This document shows positions 1 through 7,143 of a DNA stretch of 10,505 nt, piece by piece (position 1 is the stretch's first letter; the number at the start of each line of letters is the position of its first letter). A program made the position numbers and the translations under genes. A model generated the notes under the pieces. That model saw only the letters and a list, made by a program, of their open reading frames with translations, was not told the origin of the DNA and did no database searches. The stretch is taken from contig JAYEHK010000143.1 of the NCBI GenBank assembly GCA_034659475.1, forward strand, positions 1-10,505. The letters run 5' to 3'. Source of the stretch: JAYEHK01 sp034659475. Lineage in GTDB: Bacteria > Bacillota > Syntrophomonadia > Syntrophomonadales > Syntrophomonadaceae.

Positions 1-67
1 CGGTTCGACAATCTCTAGCTAATTCCGTGGCTAGGGTTTGTGAGCTTGTATTTACTTTCTCTCGCAT
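1..67 (-). CDS. Possible divergent gene start, cut by window edge
   Basis: On the minus strand an ATG at 65-67 is preceded by AGGAG (complement of 76-80) at a spacing of 8 bases, a textbook ribosome binding site. The frame stays open to base 1 and encodes 22 residues, beginning MREKVNTSSQ and ending in a charged, helix-like stretch (LATELARDCRT). The product is not recognised. If real, only 28 bases separate it from the rightward chemoreceptor start, so the two would share or overlap their control regions. It could also be a chance ATG, because 22 codons are too few to judge coding character. The call rests on the ribosome binding site and open frame only. Confidence 0.4.
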   Translation of the reverse strand, partial: MREKVNTSSQTLATELARDCRT

Positions 68-95
68 ATATGGCACTCCTTTTTATTGGTGATTT

Positions 96-1583
96 TTGCC
101 ATTTACACGTTTTTTTAAACAATCTCTGAATCAAAGCATAAATATTATCTTTACCTTAGCATTCTTGCTATTTATTCCTATGTTTATCTTCTTTCTCAAA
201 GCAGAGGTGTTTATGGTTGTAATTTTATTATTGTGTGGTGTTGTAGTATTCAGTGTACGTCTTCTGAAGGATAGTAACTTCAATTATCTGAGTAAGTACA
301 TCTACACCATTCTTATGCCAATGCTGCTTACATTCATATTTGTTTGTATGGGTGCAGAAAACCGGGGGGTTGTTTTTGTATTTTTTATTTGTATGATTGC
401 GGTATCGATGTACTATCAGACGCAACTAGTGTTTACCTATGTAGTCGCTACCTTTGCCTTTAATGCAGTTGCCGCTATGCTTTATACGCAAGTTTATCTG
501 ATAAATTGGCCGCTCCAGGGATGGATTTTCATGGCGGTTAACTTTCTCTTGGGTTCAATATTAGCTGTTGTTTTGTGTGGAAGGGCTGCAGATATAATCT
601 GTCTGACTGAAGACAATCAAACCAAGGCTAATGAAGTTGCTGAAAACTTGCAAAGTATCTTGCAGCAGGTAGCGATACATACAGAGACGAGTTTATCTAT
701 AAGTGATAACCTTTTGCAGAAGAGCAATGAGATTGTCAAACAGATGGGGGAATCATCACAAGCTACCAAAGAAATAGCAGTAGGTATGGAAAGAGTATCG
801 GGGTCTACTCAGGAAGTTAACGTCTCTAGTAAAGGAATTGCTTCTATGCTGAATATCTTGAATGATAAGGCTTTGAGTGGCAGACAGGAAGCCAATGAGA
901 TTGAACAAAGGGCGTTACAGGTGCGGAATGATGCCAATCAGGCTAAAAGGGACACGATCAGCGTTTATAATGATATAAGTTTCAAGGCTGAAGAAGCTAT
1001 TAATGAGGTCCGAGTGGTGGAGCAGATTTCTGGTTTGGCCCAAAATATTGCAGCGATAGCTAATCAGACCAACCTACTAGCACTTAACGCGGCCATTGAA
1101 GCAGCTCGAGCCGGGGAACATGGTAGGGGGTTTTCAGTGGTAGCTGAAGAGGTTAGAAAGTTGGCAGAAGACTCTTCCCAGACAGTGGGCGACATACAAA
1201 AAGTCACTCTGCAGGTGCAGGGCTCAATAGCTAACCTAATCGATAATTCTAATCAGCTGTTGCAATTTATAAACACTGATGTAATGAGCAACCTGGAGAC
1301 TATGGACCAAATTGGTGAGCAATACCGTTTAGATTCTGATAAACTTAACGACTTGACTAAGATTTTCAACGAAGAGACCTTAGTGAGTGCTAAATCCATG
1401 GGTGATATTAATAAGGACATAGAAATATCTTCCGTGACCATTAATGAAGCAACTGCACAGTCCCAAGAAATTGCCAGTAGTATAGAGATGGCATCTAACG
1501 CTGCATTAGAGATTAACCGGGACTCTCTCCAGATGGTAGAGAGTGTTAATAGTCTTAGAAAGCTAATAGAGCAATTTGCTTAA
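96..1583 (+). CDS. Methyl-accepting chemotaxis protein, six-helix membrane type without HAMP
   Basis: The 495-residue product is a chemoreceptor that would signal to CheA/CheW at the membrane. The N-terminal 160 residues hold about six hydrophobic segments (roughly 15-35, 37-57, 64-87, 90-108, 111-132, 143-162) with only short loops. There is therefore no large extracellular sensor domain, and sensing is probably within or through the membrane. No HAMP domain is evident. A long coiled coil follows, with the conserved signalling hairpin at residues about 305-365, including QTNLLALNAAIEAARAGE from residue 324 and GRGFSVVAEEVRKLAE. The start is uncertain: an in-frame TGA at 90-92 leaves TTG at 96 as the first start, and no well-spaced ribosome binding site precedes it (GGTGAT at 88-93 is too close). 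The 5' end may therefore be altered. The family call is secure; the ligand is unknown. Confidence 0.93.
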   Translation: MPFTRFFKQSLNQSINIIFTLAFLLFIPMFIFFLKAEVFMVVILLLCGVVVFSVRLLKDSNFNYLSKYIYTILMPMLLTFIFVCMGAENRGVVFVFFICMIAVSMYYQTQLVFTYVVATFAFNAVAAMLYTQVYLINWPLQGWIFMAVNFLLGSILAVVLCGRAADIICLTEDNQTKANEVAENLQSILQQVAIHTETSLSISDNLLQKSNEIVKQMGESSQATKEIAVGMERVSGSTQEVNVSSKGIASMLNILNDKALSGRQEANEIEQRALQVRNDANQAKRDTISVYNDISFKAEEAINEVRVVEQISGLAQNIAAIANQTNLLALNAAIEAARAGEHGRGFSVVAEEVRKLAEDSSQTVGDIQKVTLQVQGSIANLIDNSNQLLQFINTDVMSNLETMDQIGEQYRLDSDKLNDLTKIFNEETLVSAKSMGDINKDIEISSVTINEATAQSQEIASSIEMASNAALEINRDSLQMVESVNSLRKLIEQFA

Positions 1584-1602
1584 ATCTGTACGGAGGAAAC
1601 AC

Positions 1603-1627
1603 TGGTTTTCTGTAACCATCCTTTTCT
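1603..1627 (+). terminator. Weak candidate terminator after the chemoreceptor gene
   Basis: TGGTT (1603-1607) and AACCA (1614-1618) can form a 5-bp stem with a 6-base loop, followed by TCCTTTTCT. The stem is short and the T run interrupted, so termination would be weak at best. Confidence 0.28.
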
Positions 1628-1655
1628 AACCGGGCATCTGTACATTTTTCATACA

Positions 1656-1790
1656 TCAAAGTTTTTTTCTAAGTTGTTGGTAACATTTTTCAATTTCATC
1701 AAGCAAATTTGCGGCACCAGTAGGACTTTTAAGGTCGTTAATGATATATCCGACAATCTCGCTCGTCATAATCACTACTTCTATTCTCAT
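1656..1790 (-). pseudogene. RelE/ParE-type toxin remnant
   Basis: A minus-strand frame from an ATG at 1790 to TGA at 1656-1658 gives 44 residues. Residues 11-41 (EIVGYIINDLKSPTGAANLL, then DEIEKCYQQL) resemble the first helical hairpin of RelE/ParE-superfamily toxins, where a pattern like 'I..YI...L..P.AA..L...IE' is typical. Full-length members have about 90-100 residues with C-terminal beta strands carrying the active residues; those are missing, as is the usual N-terminal strand. No antitoxin gene is next to it. It is therefore read as a non-functional internal fragment, fused upstream to a phage terminase remnant in another frame. Identification is from memory of the family pattern; no profile was run. 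Confidence 0.5.
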
Positions 1791-1845
1791 TCCTGATTGC
1801 TCTATCCAGTGCCATAATCAATGCAACAGCACCGTCAATGCGCTT
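1738..1845 (-). pseudogene. Phage terminase large subunit, C-terminal remnant
   Basis: A minus-strand frame of 35 codons ending at TAA (1738-1740) reads KRIDGAVALIMALDRAIRNE, then NRSSDYDERD. The pattern 'RIDG.VALIMA..RA' followed by a short tail with Y-D/E-R is the characteristic C-terminus of many Firmicute phage and prophage large terminase subunits (DNA-packaging ATPase/nuclease). Everything upstream is gone: in this frame a TAG lies nine codons before the KRID motif, and no ATPase or nuclease motif is present nearby. The last codons run out of frame into the RelE/ParE-like remnant, so the DNA junction lies near 1755-1765. It is a scar of a former prophage, not a working gene. Confidence 0.55.
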
Positions 1846-1935
1846 GGGAAGTAAAGGTAGAAATCGAAGCTATGTTGGATGGAAATTCTGTAACAGTACT
1901 GCAAAACATACTCTTCAAGTCCTAACGGGCATTTT

Positions 1936-2607
1936 TCAGAGCGGCACGACCTCGCAGACTGACAGCAAGGTGCCCCGCACCGTAAACCGGATGTCGAAAC
2001 CCGCAAAATCGAGGCCATAGATGCGCAGGGGGTCGTTCTGATAGGACGGTCTCGGGTCGTGCGCCAGCACGCCAATGAGCGCTTCCTGTAATTCATCGGG
2101 AATAAGACTGAGCCATTGTTCAGTGAATTCCACCTCCAGCGCGTAGTCCTTGAGCGGATCGGCAAATCCCTCAACTGCCTCCGGATGACTGTCAGTGTAG
2201 GGAAGGTAAGGTTTGATGTCGTAGATGGAGGTATTGTCCATCAGGTCAGCTCCCGAAACGTGCAAAACCGGTCCAAGATCTGGATGCAATTCGATCCCGT
2301 CGAGTTTGACGGAGGAAAGCCCGAGGGCATTCGGGCGGAAAGGCGAACGAGTGGCGAAAACACCCATCCGCGAGTTACCGCCGAGGCGCGGAGGCCGCAC
2401 CGTCGGAGACCATTTGTCGCGCACGGCTTCGGAGAACTCCCAGATGAGCCAGATGTGCGAAAACTCCTCCAATCCGCGCACAGCGTCGGGATTGCGGTAT
2501 TCCGGTTCGAACACAATCACCGCTTTCAGGGCATCGATGAGTCCGCTTTGACGCGGAATCCCGAACTTGGTCGGGAAATCTGTGCGGATGCGGGCGATGA
2601 TTTTCAT
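1936..2607 (-). CDS. trmO: tRNA (N6-threonylcarbamoyladenosine37-N6)-methyltransferase TrmO
   Basis: TrmO (formerly TsaA/YaeB, UPF0066) uses SAM to methylate the N6 of t6A37 in certain tRNAs in the cytoplasm. From the ATG at 2605-2607 the protein has 223 residues, close to the usual size. Family signatures are clear: GIPRQSGL (16-23), DAVRGLEEFSHIWLIWEF (41-58), PTVRPPRLGGNSRMGVFATR (69-87) with RSPFRPNALGLS after it, DIKPYLPYTDS (130-140) and DPRPSY (184-189). This start is preferred because GAGGGG precedes it by a few bases and matches where family members begin. The frame nevertheless stays open upstream to another ATG at 2688, giving a 27-residue foreign extension. The gene is visibly richer in G and C than its AT-rich flanks, which points to horizontal acquisition. 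Function is confident; the origin is inference. Confidence 0.93.
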   Translation of the reverse strand: MKIIARIRTDFPTKFGIPRQSGLIDALKAVIVFEPEYRNPDAVRGLEEFSHIWLIWEFSEAVRDKWSPTVRPPRLGGNSRMGVFATRSPFRPNALGLSSVKLDGIELHPDLGPVLHVSGADLMDNTSIYDIKPYLPYTDSHPEAVEGFADPLKDYALEVEFTEQWLSLIPDELQEALIGVLAHDPRPSYQNDPLRIYGLDFAGFDIRFTVRGTLLSVCEVVPL

Positions 2608-2644
2608 GGAAGACCCCTCGGGGCGACTTAAACCTCGGTCAGAG

Positions 2645-2688
2645 TGTTGTTTTTTCACATAGTTTTGAATTTCTTTATACGTTGCCAT
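2645..2688 (-). pseudogene. 5' end of a small conserved gene (MATYKEIQ family), truncated and fused to trmO
   Basis: An ATG at 2686-2688 follows TTAGGAG with good spacing and encodes MATYKEIQNYVKKQ. This matches, from memory, the start of a small (about 65-70 residue) uncharacterised Firmicute protein that normally continues with a KTCWIAHVKE-like segment and ends in a proline/cysteine-rich tail. Here the similarity stops after about 14 codons and the reading frame runs directly into GC-rich DNA and then into trmO. The remaining part of the small gene is not seen elsewhere in the window. The result is a possible 250-residue fusion product with TrmO. The family assignment rests on a short stretch. 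Confidence 0.5.
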
Positions 2689-2717
2689 TTCTATGCTCCT
2701 AATTTCTATGCTGCGCA
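2689..2717 (-). repeat. Short direct duplication at the ribosome binding site
   Basis: The minus strand carries AGCATAGAAAT twice, about 15 bases apart, just before the ATG at 2688. It places an extra ATG and start-like context in the leader. It is too short to interpret beyond a small slippage duplication. Confidence 0.45.
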
Positions 2718-2729
2718 AATTTTACTTTT

Positions 2730-2735
2730 ATTATA
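2730..2735 (-). promoter_or_regulatory. -10 box for the truncated small gene and trmO
   Basis: The complement of 2730-2735 is a perfect TATAAT about 42 bases upstream of the ATG at 2688. No convincing -35 box sits at 16-18 bases (the best there is ATGCTT), and there is no extended -10 TGn, so only the -10 element is claimed. Confidence 0.35.
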
Positions 2736-2960
2736 TGGATTAGATACTAAAAAAGCATTACATTTCACTCAAAAATAACAAACTATTCTTTTGCCTTACT
2801 ATATATATCAATCTATTTCTTACGTAATAGCAAGCATCACGAAGATAAAATCACCTTTTAGTTCCTATAAAATATAAATTCAGAACATATTGAATCCATT
2901 TTTAAAGTCATCATATAAATTTTTATATCTTTTTGCAGGATTTCCCATACCATTACGGAA

Positions 2961-2966
2961 TATAAT
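2961..2966 (+). promoter_or_regulatory. -10 box for the acyl-CoA synthetase gene
   Basis: A perfect TATAAT lies 59 bases before the ATG at 3026. No -35 match is found at 16-18 bases; TTGCAG at 2933-2938 resembles one but is 22 bases away. This suggests a weak or activator-dependent promoter, or that the true promoter is elsewhere. The rest of 2740-2960 is AT-rich with no open frame or structure that I can support. Confidence 0.35.
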
Positions 2967-3002
2967 TTTTATGCAATATTTTAAGTGTAATATTACATAA
3001 AA
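2967..3002. promoter_or_regulatory. 14-bp inverted repeat in the leader, operator candidate
   Basis: TTTTATGCAATATT (2967-2980) and AATATTACATAAAA (2989-3002) are inverted repeats with 13 of 14 positions complementary, separated by 8 bases. The repeat begins directly after the TATAAT box and ends 10 bases before the ribosome binding site, covering the expected transcription start. That is the position expected for a dimeric repressor. It has no T run afterwards and is very AT-rich, so a terminator is unlikely. No regulator gene is adjacent. Confidence 0.5.
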
Positions 3003-3025
3003 ATTATATATTGGAGGGATATTAA

Positions 3026-4966
3026 ATGCCAAATGAACCAACTGGATGGAATACCTGTCTTTATGACAGCTTCGAAAAGGAAATCAATACCATACCACAA
3101 ATGTTGTACAGTTCCCAGGCAAATTTTGGAGGCCGATCTGCAAATATGTTCAAAGATGACGGCCAATGGAGAATAATAACCTATAATGATCTGGTGAAAA
3201 ACGTTGAAAATCTCGCTATGGGACTCATCAAAATCGGGGTTGATGCCAGTGATTTCATAGGCATCAAGGCTCATAATTCAGCGCAATGGACCTGGGCGGA
3301 CCTGGCGATCACCTTTGCTGGAGGGGTAAGTGTTTCCATCTATCCTAGTCTTTCGACCCTTCAGACTGCCACCATTGCAGACCACTGTGATATGAAATAC
3401 TTGTTTGTAGATAACCGCAAAACACTCTTTGCCGTGTTGGAATCCCTCCACGAGCTACCCACTATAAAAGGAATCTTTGTACTGGAAAAAGGGTTTCAGG
3501 GTGATGGAAACAAGATCTGGGGCATGGATGAACTTATGCAACAGGGACAAGAAAACCGTCAGGACCTGTTCCCCGTACTTAAAGCCCGCCTGGATGCACT
3601 TACGCCAGATACACCCGGCGTTCTGGTCTACACCTCTGGCACCACCGGTGAACTAAAAGCCGTTCTACACACCCACAAGGAAGTACTGTATGCCTGCTGG
3701 CGGGGTTGGAAAAATGAAGCCATGCATGGTCATGCTGAAAACTACAATACTGTAGCGATGAGTGTTCTTCCCTTATCGCACATATTGGAGAAAGTAAACT
3801 CCCATTATGGCCCCCTGTTACTAGGCGCCACCGTTGGTTTTGTTGAATCACCAGCCGATATGATGACCGATATCAAAGTAATTAAACCCACCTGGGTTAC
3901 TGTAGTACCGCGTATTCTATCACGCATTTATATGGGCATTGAAAGCGCTTTTGCTGCCACTGAAGCAGGCAAGAAGGCCTGGGATTGGGCGATGGATGTA
4001 GCCGTCAGAGCTACTTATGCCTTAGAAGATGAATGGGGCTGCATAAATACCCTAATCCCCTTTGAAGAACAATTGACCGGCCCCCTCCGAGATGAATGGA
4101 TCTTAGCCAACAATACCGTTTATTGGCGTATCCATATGGCTCTGGGTGGGCAGGCACGGGATCTTAACTGCGGTGGGTCAATGCTGGGAGAAGACCTGCA
4201 CCGTAAGTTTATCGGCATGGGCGGATGGTCGATTGGTTACGGCTACGGCTCAACAGAAAGCGGTGCCGCTATTACTGAAGGTAACCCCAATGGAAATAAG
4301 GTAGGCTGGACTTCCAACATTAATCCCGGTGTGGAAGTCAAAGTTGAGGATGATGGTGAGCTTCTAATTAGAGGTAAAGGAATCATTACCGAATACTATA
4401 AGAACGATGCAGTCAACGCGGAAAGCTTTACCCCGGATGGCTGGTTGAAAACCGGTGATATAGCAGAGTTTGATGAAAATAACTATATGCGTATCATTGA
4501 CCGCAAAAAAAGTCTAATCGTTTTAGATACTGGTAAAAATGTGCCGATGGGACGTATTGTAACCCTCTGCGATAAATATGCTCTACTGGATCAGGTGGTC
4601 GTACTGGGCCAGGACAAAAAATACATCGCTGCTCTCATTGTTCCCAACCTGGATATACTGGTACAATTATTCAAGCAGAAGGAACTTCCCTTTGACAAAT
4701 CTGCACTACGTTATCAAGTAGTTAATGGCTCCAATGTCTGTGTTGAAGTGGGTTCTGATATGATCAACCATCCATTCGTTCTACAGGCAATACAAACCGA
4801 GGTTGATAAGGTAAATGCCGAACTGGAGAGCTTTGAAACCATTAAGAAATTCAAACTCCTCCCCGGTCGTCTAACCGAAGAAGCAGGCGAAATAACCCCC
4901 TCGCAAAAACTACGCATGAAAGTAATTCGTGACAAATACCACGCAGAAGTTAAGGAACTCTACTAA
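3026..4966 (+). CDS. Long-chain acyl-CoA synthetase-like AMP-binding protein
   Basis: The 646-residue protein belongs to the ANL adenylate-forming superfamily and would activate a fatty or other carboxylic acid to its CoA thioester through an acyl-AMP. ATG at 3026 follows GGAGGG (3013-3018) at ideal spacing. Motifs seen are the P-loop YTSGTTGELKA (202-212), GYGYGSTESG (404-413), TGD (476-478), DRKK (492-495) and the C-terminal lysine in ITPSQK (628). Two features are unusual: the P-loop reads GELKA where most members have GxPKG, and the usual 'SGGAPL' segment is replaced by CGGSML. Length and layout fit the FadD15/FAA1-like long-chain group. Substrate cannot be told from sequence. The neighbouring leftward acyl-CoA synthetase is related but not a close copy. 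Confidence 0.88.
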   Translation: MPNEPTGWNTCLYDSFEKEINTIPQMLYSSQANFGGRSANMFKDDGQWRIITYNDLVKNVENLAMGLIKIGVDASDFIGIKAHNSAQWTWADLAITFAGGVSVSIYPSLSTLQTATIADHCDMKYLFVDNRKTLFAVLESLHELPTIKGIFVLEKGFQGDGNKIWGMDELMQQGQENRQDLFPVLKARLDALTPDTPGVLVYTSGTTGELKAVLHTHKEVLYACWRGWKNEAMHGHAENYNTVAMSVLPLSHILEKVNSHYGPLLLGATVGFVESPADMMTDIKVIKPTWVTVVPRILSRIYMGIESAFAATEAGKKAWDWAMDVAVRATYALEDEWGCINTLIPFEEQLTGPLRDEWILANNTVYWRIHMALGGQARDLNCGGSMLGEDLHRKFIGMGGWSIGYGYGSTESGAAITEGNPNGNKVGWTSNINPGVEVKVEDDGELLIRGKGIITEYYKNDAVNAESFTPDGWLKTGDIAEFDENNYMRIIDRKKSLIVLDTGKNVPMGRIVTLCDKYALLDQVVVLGQDKKYIAALIVPNLDILVQLFKQKELPFDKSALRYQVVNGSNVCVEVGSDMINHPFVLQAIQTEVDKVNAELESFETIKKFKLLPGRLTEEAGEITPSQKLRMKVIRDKYHAEVKELY

Positions 4967-5033
4967 TCAATTACCTCAGCGTACCAGGGAAAGAATCGAT
5001 CGTACACAGGAACGGTTATTAAAGTTTTGTACT

Positions 5034-5075
5034 AAAAAGGCCCGGTCATCTATTGTTAATGGATGGCCGAGCCTT
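5034..5075 (-). terminator. Intrinsic terminator, leftward
   Basis: Arms 5037-5050 and 5062-5075 form a 14-bp stem (AAGGC.CGG.CATC, with one mismatch and one G-U pair) around an 11-base loop. On the minus strand the stem is followed by TTTTT (5034-5038), so it acts leftward, ending transcription from the broken acyl-CoA synthetase gene. On the plus strand no T run follows, so it protects the rightward gene from opposing transcription rather than ending it. Confidence 0.65.
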
Positions 5076-5126
5076 ACTACACTGAACCCCACTTACCTAC
5101 CGCAGGAAGCATCTTCACCCTAAAAC

Positions 5127-5179
5127 ACAGGGGTAATCTGTTAAAAAACAGTTAGCAAACCAAAAGAACGTACCCCTGT
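5127..5179. repeat. Long-range inverted repeat with inner hairpin
   Basis: ACAGGGGTA (5127-5135) and TACCCCTGT (5171-5179) are a perfect 9-bp inverted repeat enclosing a second hairpin, CTGTT (5138-5142) with AACAG (5147-5151). The right arm continues as GGGGTACGTTC on the minus strand, related to the GGGGACG-type repeats elsewhere in the window. It lies just after the stop of the leftward pseudogene and could be a mobile repeat or contribute to transcript ending. Confidence 0.5.
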
Positions 5180-5186
5180 TTGCTCT

Positions 5187-6980
5187 CTAATTTCCCCACA
5201 TCTTTTGAATAATATCATTGTAGTTTTTTGTTACGACTTTTCTTTTTATTTTGAAGGATGGCGTGATTTCACCCTTTTCAATAGTGAAAAGCTCATCCAG
5301 CAGCGTGAACTTTACTATCTTCTCATGATGCGCCAGGTCTTTTGTGTGTCCCTCAATTCGATCGGTAATTAATTTGATGATTGCAGGATTTTTTATCAAA
5401 TCACTGATTGATTGGTAAGCAATGCCTTTATCTTTTGCATATTCCTCAAGTGCTTCAAAGGATGGCACAATCAGTGCGGTAAGATACTTTTGTTTGTCTC
5501 CGAAAACAATAACCTGTTCAATATAATAGTCCTGTCCGATTTTTGATTCAATCATCTGGGGAGCAATGTTTTTGCCGTTGGCGGTAACGATAATATCTTT
5601 CTTCCTGTCCGTAATTCTAAGGAATCCTTCCTCATCAATTTCCCCTATATCACCAGACATGAAATATCCGTCTTCCGTCATTACCTCTTTGGTTTCCTCC
5701 GGTTTTCCATGATAACCTTTAAACACATTGTCTCCCTTGATGAGAATTTCCCCATCCGAAGCGATCTTTTAATGATTGCCGACGATTGGTTTGCCCACAG
5801 TGCCAAATTTAAAGTCCGTGGGGGAATTGAATGAACCCATTGGAGCTGTTTCGGTAAGTCCATAGCCCTGGGCAATAAAGATATTCGCAGCAAAGAAGAA
5901 TTCTTCTATATCCCTTGCCAGAGGCGCACCGCCTGCGGAAAAGAAATTCAGCCTCCCTCCGAGCAAATCTCTTACTTTTTGCAGGACAAGTTTATAAGCG
6001 ATGGCATGCTGCATTTTCAGCGACAGCGGAATTTTCTCACCCCGTCTCTCTGCAAACCGATATTTTTTACCTGTCTCGATCCCCCATGCAAACATGTTTT
6101 TCTTAAAACCTGAAGATTTTTCTACATTGGCATAAATGGCAGCATACATTTTTTCATACAGTCTGGGAACACCAACCATATATGTCGGCTTAACTTCTTG
6201 GAAATACTCTACAATTTTATTGGTATCATAACAGAAGTACTGTGTCGCACCCTTCGAGTGAATCCAATAAAGTGAACATTTTCCATAAACATGGCTTAAG
6301 GGAAGAAAAACAAGCTCGATATCCTCTTCTCCCATTGGGAAGCCTTTATTCAGCGCATCAAATTCAACAAAGAAGCTTTTGTGAGTATGCACAGCCCCTT
6401 TCGGATCACCGGTTGTTCCTGAAGTATAGATAACAGACATAATATCATCAGAGGTTATTGAGTCCATTCTTTTTTGAAGTAAATCTGCAAGGTTGGACTT
6501 CCGGCCCAGTTCATAAAGATCCTCCAGATACATTATATTCTTATTATTATCGATCTTTATCGATTTATTAAACACAATGATATGCGTAAGCGTATCACTT
6601 CCATTAAAAAACTTCATAACATTGTCATATTGAAACTGATCATCAACAAAAATTATTTTGGTTTTTGCATCATTTACGATAAATTCGGCTTGTTCTGAAG
6701 TGTTGGTGGCGTAAATGGAAACAGTAGCACATTTAATACTCATGATTGCATAATCGCATATCGTCCATTCCGGTCGGTTACCTGAATAGATCGAAAGCAT
6801 GCCGTTCTCTTCAGCGCCAAGTTCGAGGAGCCCTTTGGCAGCATTGTCAATGCTCTCTCCAAATTCTTTCCAGGAGATACCTTTCCACTGATCCCCTTCT
6901 TTATAACACAGGGCTTTCTTTTCGTCAGAATACTTCTGGACTTGAGAATGGATCATTTGCGCTAAATTTCCACTATACAT
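5187..6980 (-). pseudogene. Long-chain acyl-CoA synthetase interrupted by an in-frame TAA
   Basis: Read through the stop, 597 codons give one continuous long-chain-fatty-acid-CoA ligase, the normal length. ATG at 6978-6980 follows AAGGAGG at good spacing. The first 403 codons hold the P-loop YTSGTTGDPKG (185-195) and GYGLTE (372-377). Codon 404 is TAA (5769-5771), and the same frame continues at once with KIASDGEILIKGDNVFKGYHGK, SGD (442-444), DRKKDII (458-464) and ITPSFK with the C-terminal lysine at 577. No frameshift is involved, so one base change separates it from an intact gene. The truncated product would lack the entire mobile C-terminal domain and should be inactive. A GTG at 5724-5726 could restart translation, but it has no evident ribosome binding site. 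A sequencing error remains possible. Confidence 0.88.
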
Positions 6981-7035
6981 ATTATGCCTCCTTACATTTA
7001 TACATTCAAACTCACGAATATGACTTGCCGCAGTA

Positions 7036-7092
7036 GAATCATATTTAAATTATATGTATTCTTTTCAGTTTATTTTTTTACTATAAATAAAC
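7036..7092. promoter_or_regulatory. Two inverted repeats in the leader of the acyl-CoA synthetase pseudogene
   Basis: CATAT (7040-7044) and ATATG (7052-7056) form an imperfect palindrome, bordered by GAAT and ATTC (7036-7061). GTTTATTT (7068-7075) and AAATAAAC (7085-7092) form a perfect 8-bp inverted repeat. Both lie between the candidate promoter at 7107-7135 and the start codon at 6980, where repressor operators would sit. AT-richness makes chance palindromes fairly likely. Confidence 0.3.
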
Positions 7093-7106
7093 CGAAATTA
7101 CGATTC

Positions 7107-7135
7107 TATATAGTAATATTATATACCACTGTCAT
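7107..7135 (-). promoter_or_regulatory. Candidate sigma-A promoter for the acyl-CoA synthetase pseudogene
   Basis: On the minus strand ATGACA (complement of 7130-7135, five of six to TTGACA), a 17-base spacer and TATATA (7107-7112) form a plausible promoter, giving a leader of about 120 bases. A TATAAT also occurs within the spacer, but without a well-placed -35 box. Confidence 0.45.
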
Positions 7136-7143
7136 ATTAGTAG

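Noticed and set aside
1821..1925. Plus-strand mini-ORF with a plausible tail (KVEIEAMLDGNSVTVLQN)
   Set aside because: It has only 34 codons, overlaps the terminase remnant on the other strand and has no ribosome binding site. It could be a real gene end, but there is too little to support it.
1818..2174. Minus-strand open frame of 118 codons overlapping the end of trmO and the terminase remnant
   Set aside because: It is a shifted frame of trmO with Arg/Ser/Cys-rich out-of-frame composition and no family pattern.
2116..2631. Plus-strand open frame of 171 codons across trmO
   Set aside because: It is antisense to a protein with unmistakable TrmO motifs. GC-rich genes commonly leave long antisense frames, and it has no ribosome binding site.
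5769..5771. Recoding of the internal stop as selenocysteine or pyrrolysine
   Set aside because: The codon is TAA. Sec uses TGA and Pyl uses TAG, and the interrupted family has no special residue at this position.
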